Below are positions 1-5,034 of a stretch of DNA of 19,687 nt, in pieces. Source of the DNA: WS-11 sp964405235 (GTDB lineage Bacteria; Eisenbacteria; RBG-16-71-46); contig CAYONG010000332.1 in the NCBI GenBank assembly GCA_964405235.1, positions 1-19,687 of the forward strand, read 5' to 3'. A program made the translations under genes and the position numbers. Every line of letters begins with the position of its first letter. Position 1 is the first letter of the stretch. Below the pieces are notes generated by a model. The model did no database searches and was not told where the DNA came from. It saw only the letters and a program-made list of their open reading frames with translations.

Positions 1-48
1 GCGTGCACGAGCATCGTCGGGCCCCTCGCCAGGGCGCTGCGAAACTAG
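1..48 (+). CDS. 3' end of an unidentified upstream gene (partial)
   Basis: The first 48 bases can be read in frame 1 as the last 15 codons of a gene entering from the left, ending ACTSIVGPLARALRN followed by TAG at 46-48. Fourteen of the 15 codons end in G or C, as in the real genes of this window, and the other two frames have much poorer third-position bias. The TAG lies in the loop of the hairpin at 33-65, the same arrangement as at the trpA stop. The product cannot be named from 15 residues; it does not look like the usual TrpB C-terminus. Confidence 0.45.
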   Translation, partial: ACTSIVGPLARALRN

Positions 49-65
49 CGTCACTCCGCAGCGCC
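33..65 (+). terminator. Stem-loop around the stop of the upstream gene
   Basis: GGCGCTGCG (33-41) and CGCAGCGCC (57-65) form a perfect 9-bp stem with a 15-nt loop that contains the TAG at 46-48. A short C/A-rich stretch follows rather than a T run, so intrinsic termination is not certain; it could also protect the 3' end of the upstream transcript. Confidence 0.4.
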
Positions 66-186
66 TCCCCAAAACGGGCTCCGGCGCGTTCCCGCAACTA
101 TTTGGCCATAGTCCGGGGCGACGACTTCCGAAACGGCTGCCCGCCCCCGGTTCCTGTTGACATGCCGGAGGCGGGTCTTTAACTTC

Positions 187-669
187 ATGGGCGCCATGCG
201 CTATCGACGGATCGCCACAGTGCTCGCCGCGATGTTGGCTCTAGCCTCTGCCGGGACGCTCATCGCCGACCCGCTTGCCGCCGGTGACAACAGTTTCTCG
301 CAGCAGGCGGGAAGCTCGTTCTCGCCGCTCGTTCCGGTGAGCGCGTTCGCCCGTCCGGCGGGATGGTTTGACTCCTCGCGCCTGCGCGTCTCCACCACCG
401 TCAGCGTCGGCACCGGCTGGGGTGGTCGCACCGATGCGCTGCAAGTCACCAGCCTGTCCTACCAGCTGGCCTCGCCGCTTGCCGTGCGTCTAAGCGTCGG
501 CAACGCCTTTGGCAGCAGCGCGGTCGGGAGCGGACGCGGGATGTTCCTGGAAGGGTTCGCGGTCGCCTACCGGCCGCACCCGTCGTTCCAGATCAACGTC
601 GACTACCGCGACGTCCGCTCGCCCCTGCAGTACTCGAACACCTCCGGCTTCGGCACCTTCGGCCGCTGA
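187..669 (+). CDS. Small exported beta-rich protein of unknown function
   Basis: This encodes about 160 residues. The N-terminus has the form of a Sec signal peptide: a basic start (MRYRR), a hydrophobic stretch of roughly 15 residues, and Ala-rich cleavage-type sites near ASA/LIA. The mature part is rich in Ser, Gly, Val and aromatics in alternating patterns (for example LRVSTTVSVGTGW and LAVRLSVGNAFG), as in short outer-membrane or periplasmic beta proteins. I do not recognise the family. The start is uncertain: ATG 187 and ATG 196 are both plausible, and a GGAGG at 167-171 is rather far upstream (15 nt from 187). The frame also opens at TTG 157. It stops 7 nt before trpA, so the two are probably cotranscribed, which is an odd pairing for an exported protein. 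Confidence 0.65.
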   Translation: MGAMRYRRIATVLAAMLALASAGTLIADPLAAGDNSFSQQAGSSFSPLVPVSAFARPAGWFDSSRLRVSTTVSVGTGWGGRTDALQVTSLSYQLASPLAVRLSVGNAFGSSAVGSGRGMFLEGFAVAYRPHPSFQINVDYRDVRSPLQYSNTSGFGTFGR

Positions 670-676
670 GCCGTCC

Positions 677-1474
677 ATGGCCGCGGACGTCTCGCGCCTG
701 GGCCCCGCATTCTCCGCCTCCGGTGGCTCCGCAGGCCTGATCCCGTTCATCACCGCGGGCTACCCGTCCCTCGACGCCTCGCTCGAGATGCTGCTCGCGC
801 TCGACAGGCCGGGCGTGCGTGCCCTCGAGATCGGAATCCCGTTCTCCGACCCGATCGCAGACGGCCCCGAGATCCAGCGTGCCTCGGAATGGGCCCTGCG
901 CGCGGGCGTGGGTGCCGAGGAGACCCTCGAACTGGTGACGAGGTTCCGGCGCTCCTCCGAGCGGCCGGTGGTCCTGATGACCTATGTCAACCCATTGCTC
1001 AAGCGTGGGATCGAGCCGTTCGCTCGCGCGGCGCGCGAAGCGGGGGTGGACGGTATCATCCTCTCGGATCTGCCCCCGGACGAGGCCCCCGAGGTGTGGA
1101 CGGCGCTCGACCAGGTGCTTCTCGACACCATCGTGCTGGTCTCCCCGACCACCGACGCGGCGCGGCTGCCGCGGCTTCTCGCCCGGGCGCGGGGTTTCGT
1201 CTACTGCCTGGCGCGGACCGGTGTCACGGGCACCGGGGGCGGGGACGCGTCGGCCCTGCCGGAGCGTGTGGCCGCGCTGCGGCGGCTGACGCCGCTGCCG
1301 GTCGCGGTCGGCTTCGGGATCGCGGACGCCGCGGGCGCACTCGCGCTCGTCGGGATCGCGGACGCGGTGGTCGTGGGGGCGGCCTTCATGCGCGCGGTCG
1401 CGGAAAACCCGGCGCGCGGGGCGGTCCACCGCGTGCAGACCCTGGCTGATGAGCTCATCGCGGCGCTGGGCTGA
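677..1474 (+). CDS. trpA: Tryptophan synthase alpha chain
   Basis: This 265-residue protein has the normal TrpA length. The alpha subunit cleaves indole-3-glycerol phosphate to indole and glyceraldehyde-3-phosphate in the cytoplasm and passes indole to TrpB. The family signature LEIGIPFSDPIADGP carries both catalytic acids, E51 and D62 (equivalent to Glu49 and Asp60 of the Salmonella enzyme). The substrate loop ARTGVTGTGG and the phosphate-binding stretch GFGIAD are also present. ATG 677 was chosen because MAADVSRLGPAF leads into the conserved LIPFITAGYPS; the frame runs further upstream but would overlap the preceding gene. No strong Shine-Dalgarno is visible, so translation may depend on coupling to the gene ending 7 nt upstream. 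No other trp gene is visible, although the unidentified gene at the left edge could be one. Confidence 0.97.
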   Translation: MAADVSRLGPAFSASGGSAGLIPFITAGYPSLDASLEMLLALDRPGVRALEIGIPFSDPIADGPEIQRASEWALRAGVGAEETLELVTRFRRSSERPVVLMTYVNPLLKRGIEPFARAAREAGVDGIILSDLPPDEAPEVWTALDQVLLDTIVLVSPTTDAARLPRLLARARGFVYCLARTGVTGTGGGDASALPERVAALRRLTPLPVAVGFGIADAAGALALVGIADAVVVGAAFMRAVAENPARGAVHRVQTLADELIAALG

Positions 1475-1487
1475 AGCTCAGCGCCGC
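1460..1487 (+). terminator. Hairpin carrying the trpA stop codon in its tetraloop
   Basis: GCGGCGCTGGGC (1460-1471) pairs with GCTCAGCGCCGC (1476-1487) over 12 bp with one G-U pair, closing on a TGAA tetraloop at 1472-1475. The TGA at 1472-1474 is the trpA stop. A modest T-containing stretch (CTCATTTCCT) follows. It probably ends or stabilises the trpA transcript. On the other strand it lies just past the stop of the small ORF at 1492-1548, so it could work in both directions. Confidence 0.5.
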
Positions 1488-1491
1488 ATGC

Positions 1492-1548
1492 TCATTTCCT
1501 GATCCAGAACAGCAGATCGAGGATCATCAGCGTCACGCCGATCTCCAC
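1492..1548 (-). CDS. Candidate 18-residue hydrophobic peptide
   Basis: A GTG at 1546-1548 opens an 18-codon frame, MEIGVTLMILDLLFWIRK, ending in TGA at 1492-1494. A GGAGG (complement of 1555-1559) sits 6 nt upstream, an ideal spacing. Sixteen of 18 codons end in G or C. The peptide is a single short hydrophobic segment with a basic C-terminus, which suggests a membrane micropeptide. It lies downstream of, and in the same direction as, the phosphatase gene that stops at 1681, so it may be the last cistron of that transcript. No family is recognised and so short a frame could occur by chance. Confidence 0.4.
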   Translation of the reverse strand: MEIGVTLMILDLLFWIRK

Positions 1549-1655
1549 GGCCCACCTCCGACTGCGAGGGGTCGCGCAGGATCGCGGCGTTTCAACCGCA
1601 GTCCGCGCGGTCAACCGTTCCATCGGCCGCCCGTGGGTTGGCAGCGCGGGCGGGG

Positions 1656-1676
1656 GAGGCGGCGTTCTGTCGCCTC
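1656..1676 (-). terminator. Short hairpin just after the phosphatase gene
   Basis: GAGGCG (1656-1661) and CGCCTC (1671-1676) form a 6-bp stem with a 9-nt loop, 4 nt beyond the phosphatase stop codon on the minus strand. No T run follows in that direction, so it is at best a weak or factor-dependent terminator, or a processing site. Confidence 0.3.
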
Positions 1677-1680
1677 ACCT

Positions 1681-4170
1681 CTAATGGTCGGCGGCGAGGC
1701 CCACGCGCTTGAGGGGTAATTCGGCGCCCCCGCGGGTGGCCGGGAGGGGATCGGCCAACTGCTTGAGCACCAGCACGGTCAGGTCGTCGAGCGACCGGTC
1801 GGAGAAGGCTCGCACGGCGGTGATCAGCGCCTGGACGATGCGCCCGGCGCGCTCGTGGGCGTGCCGGGCCACGACCTCGCGCACGCGTTCGATGCCGAAC
1901 AGCTCGGCTCCCGCCTGGGCCTCGGTCAGCCCGTCGGTGTAGATCAACGCCAGGTCACCCGCCTTGAGCTCGATGCAGATGTCGTGGTACCGGGCCTGCC
2001 CGCTCACCCCGAGCAGCATGCCGCCGGACGTCAACTCCTCGAAGCGGCCGTCGCGACGCCGCACCAGCGGGGGCGTCAGCCCGGCGTTGGCGAACCAGAT
2101 ACGCCCGTGGCGCACCTCGACCCGGGCGCACAGGAGCCCAACGAATTTGGCCGGCTGCTCGAGCTTCACCAGCTCCCGGTTGAGCGCGCCCAGCAGCTCG
2201 CTCGGGTCGTGGCCCCCGGCCGCCTCGACGCGGAACCGCGCCTGGACACCCGCCAGCACCAGCGCCGCGGGGACGCCGTGGCCGGCGGCGTCGCCGACCA
2301 CCAGGGTGAACTCGCGATCGGTGCGCTTGACGAAATCGTAGTAGTCGCCGCCCACCTGCTGGGAAGCGAGCGTGGCGGCGGCGCAGTCCAGGGTCGGAAA
2401 GATCGGCGCGTGGCGGGGGAGCAGATGGGACTGGATGTCGCCCGCCAACTCCAGCTCGCGATCGATGGCGACGTGCGTGCGGGCGGCGTCGCGCAACGAC
2501 AGGTTTTCGAGCGTGACCGCCAGCAGGCTCGCCATGTGCTCGAGCTCGGCCGCCTCGCGTCGGCTGAGCCAGGGGCCCGAGAGTCGGCGCCCGAGTAACA
2601 GCAGCGCCGTCGGCCGCCGGTCGCCGACCGGCAGCACCCACTGCACGCCCGCTGCTTCCAGCGCCGCGCGCGCCCCGGGCGGCAGCGCGTCGTCATCCGC
2701 GGCGTGCGGCCCGGGGCGTCTGTCAAGCGCCTCGGCCAGCGCGGAGCCGTGTTCGGACGACACGCGGATCCTGCCGGCCGAGCCCACCTGGAGCATGTCC
2801 TCGCCCGCCGCCAGCAGCGCGGCGCAGCCGTCGAGCTTGAGCGTGGCGGCGAGGGCCTCGCAGGCGTGCGCGAGCGTGGTGGCGGCGGTGCCCTTGCGGC
2901 GATTGTTGTTGGCGGGCGCGAGCATCGCCGCGAGCGGCGGTGGATCCTCGAGCGCGATGAGTCGCGCACCGAGCGCGCGGGCCCACGACCGCGACGGACC
3001 CGCCAGCGACGTGCCGAGCGCCACCAGCGCCAGCGCCGCGCCCGAGAGCTCGGCGCCCCGCTCCGGCCACCACGAGGCCCCGAGCCACTCGCCGACCAGC
3101 CAGGTCGCCGCGCCGAACACCGCGAGGCCGAACGCCACTGCGCTCGCGCGCATCGCCACTTGAAAGTCGAACACGCCGTGCACCGCCACGGCCCATGCGA
3201 ATGAGGCGGGTACCAGCAGAGTCAGCACCACCGCCCATCGCGCGCCGGGCACCGCGGCGCCCGGCGACAGGTTGTGGACCACGATCAGCGCGGTGAACGG
3301 GGCGAGGCCCAGCGCGGTCCCGGCGAACGCAACCCGCAATCGCCGGCGCGCGTCGGGCGAACCGGCGCGGCCGTACGAACGCGCAAACAACGCGAGCGCG
3401 ATCAGCAGCCCGGCGGCGAACCACAGCGCCGCTGCGAAGTTGAGCACCGTGAGTCCCGGCTCGAGCGCGGGATGGTCGAGGGCACGCAGTACGAGTGCCG
3501 CGAGCGTGCCGACGAACAGAAAGGTCGCGACCCCGTAGCCCGCCGCCACACCGGCCGCCGTCCGACTGCCGGGCACGCGCGGCTCGGGGAAGAGCGCGAA
3601 GAAATGGATGAACAGCGCGGGTAGCAGCAGTTGGAACCCGGCGTAGAGCACCTCATGCATCGTTCCGAGCACTGGCCACGAGAAACGCGGGATCGGTGCG
3701 AGTATCCACGCGAACGCGATCGAGAGCAGGAAAAAAGGGCGGGTGAGACGGTCGCGGCGTTCGCTCCATACCCAGCCGCCGAGCAGGATGAACCCCGAGG
3801 CCACCAGCAGGTCGATCGCCATCATCCGGCGCTCACCGTTCGGCATCGGATCGGGGACCAGCCAGATCGGCCGCCTGAGCCCATCGCGGATGCGCTCGAG
3901 CCGCAGGGGTTTCGCCGGGGCGGCGGATGCGATCGGGCCCTGCAACCGCTGCCAGGGGCCGCCGCCCGAGTCGAGGCTGGCCAGCCGGTCTTCCGTACGC
4001 AGCCCGGCCCGTGCGCCCGGACTGCCGGGGTCGACCGCGACAACCTGGTCGTCCCGCATCCGGAGGCCCGTATAGGGATGGGCGGGGAGGCTCAAGGCGG
4101 AGACGACCAGGGCCGACGCCACCGGGATCAAGAGCCAGGTCAGCGGGTGGGCGCTCGTTCCACGATCCAC
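1681..4170 (-). CDS. Membrane PDZ/GAF SpoIIE-type PP2C serine phosphatase
   Basis: This 829-residue protein is probably a membrane-tethered serine/threonine phosphatase of the SpoIIE/RsbU class, which usually dephosphorylate STAS-domain anti-anti-sigma factors. From the GTG start: a membrane segment at about 10-27; a PDZ-like segment at about 32-108 (VVAVDPGSPGARAGLRTEDR); eight or nine further membrane helices at about 118-390; a GAF-like region at about 428-558; and the phosphatase domain at about 573-805. The metal-site motifs are intact: GGDYYD (near 608-612), VGDAAGHG (625-632), YTDG (744-747) and DDLT (795-798). GTG 4168-4170 was chosen because GGGAGG lies about 5 nt upstream and the first membrane helix follows. 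The frame extends to 4401, but that part would cover the csrA control region. No STAS or anti-sigma partner is visible in the window. Confidence 0.9.
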   Translation of the reverse strand: MDRGTSAHPLTWLLIPVASALVVSALSLPAHPYTGLRMRDDQVVAVDPGSPGARAGLRTEDRLASLDSGGGPWQRLQGPIASAAPAKPLRLERIRDGLRRPIWLVPDPMPNGERRMMAIDLLVASGFILLGGWVWSERRDRLTRPFFLLSIAFAWILAPIPRFSWPVLGTMHEVLYAGFQLLLPALFIHFFALFPEPRVPGSRTAAGVAAGYGVATFLFVGTLAALVLRALDHPALEPGLTVLNFAAALWFAAGLLIALALFARSYGRAGSPDARRRLRVAFAGTALGLAPFTALIVVHNLSPGAAVPGARWAVVLTLLVPASFAWAVAVHGVFDFQVAMRASAVAFGLAVFGAATWLVGEWLGASWWPERGAELSGAALALVALGTSLAGPSRSWARALGARLIALEDPPPLAAMLAPANNNRRKGTAATTLAHACEALAATLKLDGCAALLAAGEDMLQVGSAGRIRVSSEHGSALAEALDRRPGPHAADDDALPPGARAALEAAGVQWVLPVGDRRPTALLLLGRRLSGPWLSRREAAELEHMASLLAVTLENLSLRDAARTHVAIDRELELAGDIQSHLLPRHAPIFPTLDCAAATLASQQVGGDYYDFVKRTDREFTLVVGDAAGHGVPAALVLAGVQARFRVEAAGGHDPSELLGALNRELVKLEQPAKFVGLLCARVEVRHGRIWFANAGLTPPLVRRRDGRFEELTSGGMLLGVSGQARYHDICIELKAGDLALIYTDGLTEAQAGAELFGIERVREVVARHAHERAGRIVQALITAVRAFSDRSLDDLTVLVLKQLADPLPATRGGAELPLKRVGLAADH

Positions 4171-4231
4171 GCGTCCCTCCCATGGGTCGGAGCGTGGCAG
4201 GAGCCCGACATGCGGGCCCGGCCGGGTGGTT

Positions 4232-4270
4232 CCCAATACGGGGGTCCGATACGGGGCCCCAATACGGATT
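4232..4270. repeat. Three tandem 13-bp direct repeats
   Basis: Units start at 4232, 4245 and 4258: CCCAATACGGGGG, TCCGATACGGGGC and CCCAATACGGATT. The core C-C-[AG]-ATACGG is kept in all three with exact 13-bp spacing, and no fourth copy is visible on either side. The array is in the divergent region between the phosphatase start (4170) and csrA (4386), immediately upstream of possible csrA promoter elements. This is the arrangement expected of iterated binding sites for a transcription regulator, but the regulator is unknown. Confidence 0.7.
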
Positions 4271-4298
4271 GGACCGCAGGGTGCGCTGCCGCTATTCT
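4269..4298 (+). promoter_or_regulatory. Possible housekeeping promoter for csrA
   Basis: TTGGAC (4269-4274) and TATTCT (4293-4298) are 18 bp apart and resemble -35/-10 boxes (3 of 6 and 4 of 6 matches). The third 13-bp repeat runs into the -35 box. This is a weak match taken alone; the neighbouring sigma-28-like element is stronger. Confidence 0.3.
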
Positions 4299-4302
4299 GC
4301 CA
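4287..4302 (-). promoter_or_regulatory. Possible sigma-54 promoter facing the phosphatase gene
   Basis: On the minus strand the sequence reads TGGCAGAATAGCGGCA. It keeps the invariant GG-N10-GC spacing and a full TGGCA -24 element, with 3 of 5 matches at the -12 element. Transcription would start near 4276 and run through the 13-bp repeats before the GTG at 4170. GC-rich DNA yields such matches by chance, so this is tentative. Confidence 0.28.
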
Positions 4303-4303
4303 G

Positions 4304-4331
4304 TCAAGTCGCTTGCGATTCCTGCCGATAC
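4304..4331 (+). promoter_or_regulatory. Sigma-28 (FliA)-type promoter for csrA
   Basis: GCCGATAC at 4324-4331 matches the sigma-28 -10 element GCCGATAA at 7 of 8 positions. TCAAGTCG at 4304-4311 matches the -35 element TAAAGTTT at 5 of 8, with a 12-nt spacer (11 is usual). The expected start is near 4339, leaving a leader of about 47 nt before csrA. The gene for the matching sigma factor, fliA, lies at 9881-10699, which makes the match more credible. Confidence 0.5.
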
Positions 4332-4385
4332 GCTGCTCGACAGGGGTGAAGCCCGGCCCCGTGCGGAAGCGGAGGGAGCTACACG

Positions 4386-4607
4386 ATGCTGGTCCTAACA
4401 CGGAAGTTAGGGGAGAACATCCGGATCGGGGACTCGGTGAAGATCACCGTGCTTGAAGTACGCTCCGGGCAGGTGAAGCTGGGCATCGAGGCTCCACCGG
4501 AAGTGAAGGTGCATCGCGAGGAGATCTACGCCCGAATCCAGGAGGAGAATCGTCGGGCGCAGCAAGGGAAGCCGGAGGGGGGCGCCGGAGGCGCTCCGAC
4601 CGGCTAG
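4386..4607 (+). CDS. csrA: Carbon storage regulator CsrA
   Basis: This 73-residue protein is a CsrA/RsmA homodimer-forming RNA-binding protein that recognises GGA motifs in mRNA leaders and controls translation or stability. The N-terminal strand LVLTRKLGENIRIGD and the later VKLGIEAPPEVKVHREEIY are both canonical, including the RNA-contacting Arg of VHREEI. The C-terminal tail after residue 60 is Gly/Pro-rich and variable, as usual. GGAGGG at 4371-4376 is 9 nt upstream of the ATG. It is read away from the phosphatase gene and followed by a FlgM-like gene. In many flagellated bacteria csrA sits in flagellar clusters; here the upstream sigma-28-like promoter suggests it is expressed as a late flagellar gene. 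Confidence 0.97.
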   Translation: MLVLTRKLGENIRIGDSVKITVLEVRSGQVKLGIEAPPEVKVHREEIYARIQEENRRAQQGKPEGGAGGAPTG

Positions 4608-4648
4608 CAACCCGATCACGATCGATCCCCAGCCGCAACGGGCCTCAA

Positions 4649-4689
4649 GGTCCGAGTTTCCGCTCCCGCGGCGTCGCGGGAAACGGACC
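4649..4689 (+). other. Long interrupted hairpin between csrA and the FlgM-like gene
   Basis: Three nested stems stack: GGTCC/GGACC (4649-4653 with 4685-4689), GTTT/AAAC (4656-4659 with 4681-4684) and CCCGCG/CGCGGG (4665-4670 with 4675-4680). Two small bulges lie on the 5' side and the loop is GCGT. That gives 15 bp in 41 nt. It starts 41 nt after the csrA stop and ends 36 nt before the next ATG. There is no T run. It may attenuate transcription, protect csrA mRNA, or be a small structured RNA. Confidence 0.45.
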
Positions 4690-4725
4690 GCGCGGCAGGC
4701 GGACGGCGGCACCCGGCGAGGGGTT

Positions 4726-4926
4726 ATGACGCGCAGCACCCAGCGTGGCACGCGCAAGCGCAAGACGAACCGTCTCGAGCAGTGGCTCGGCCCCCGCGAA
4801 TCCGAACACATCCGTCCCGGCCGTGTGCTCTCCGCCCGGGCACGCCTCGCCTCCGGTCACTACGACAGCCCCGAGGTGAGGGACTTCCTGCTCGAGGCCC
4901 TGCTCCAGGCCCTGCGCCGGCACTGA
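4726..4926 (+). CDS. FlgM-like small protein, candidate anti-sigma-28 factor
   Basis: The 66-residue product has a very basic first third (TRSTQRGTRKRK). It ends in a helical stretch, ARLASGHYDSPEVRDFLLEAL, which resembles the C-terminal core of FlgM proteins (a helix, then I/L-x-x-G-x-Y, then a second helix). FlgM binds FliA and holds it inactive until it is exported through the finished hook-basal body. The gene lies between csrA and a flagellar-type two-component pair, and fliA is about 5 kb downstream, which fits. GAGGGG lies only 2 nt before ATG 4726, so the start is not secure; GTG 4823 in frame would leave only the core. The assignment rests on the short core motif and context, not on full-length similarity. 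Confidence 0.5.
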   Translation: MTRSTQRGTRKRKTNRLEQWLGPRESEHIRPGRVLSARARLASGHYDSPEVRDFLLEALLQALRRH

Positions 4927-5008
4927 TTTTTCGCCGGGGCGCCTGCCCGCTGCCTGCCATCCCCCCGACCCACAAGTCCCGCCCTTCCGGCCGACGCGCG
5001 CCATCGAC

Positions 5009-5014
5009 TATGAT
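5009..5014 (+). promoter_or_regulatory. Possible -10 box before the sensor kinase
   Basis: TATGAT differs from TATAAT at one position and stands out in GC-rich DNA, 20 nt before the kinase ATG. No good -35 box is seen; TTCCGG at 4985-4990 with an 18-nt spacer is the closest. The rest of the 4927-5034 gap shows nothing else. Confidence 0.3.
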
Positions 5015-5034
5015 GCGCCGGCGATGGAACGCAC

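Noticed and set aside
157..185. TTGACA (157-162) with TAACTT 17 bp downstream as a promoter
   Set aside because: The -35 is perfect but the -10 matches only 3 of 6, and transcription would begin at or past the preferred ATG 187, leaving an almost leaderless start at ATG 196.
509..676. N-terminal extension of trpA
   Set aside because: The extra 56 residues are Arg/Ser/Pro-rich, overlap the exported protein in another frame and have no TrpA counterpart.
593..1429. Long open frame on the minus strand opposite trpA
   Set aside because: Arg/Gly/Asp-rich shadow of a highly conserved gene; typical of very GC-rich coding DNA.
4171..4401. Extension of the phosphatase to an ATG at 4401
   Set aside because: It would add 77 low-complexity residues across the csrA promoter and 13-bp repeats; GTG 4168-4170 has a strong Shine-Dalgarno and leads straight into the first membrane helix.
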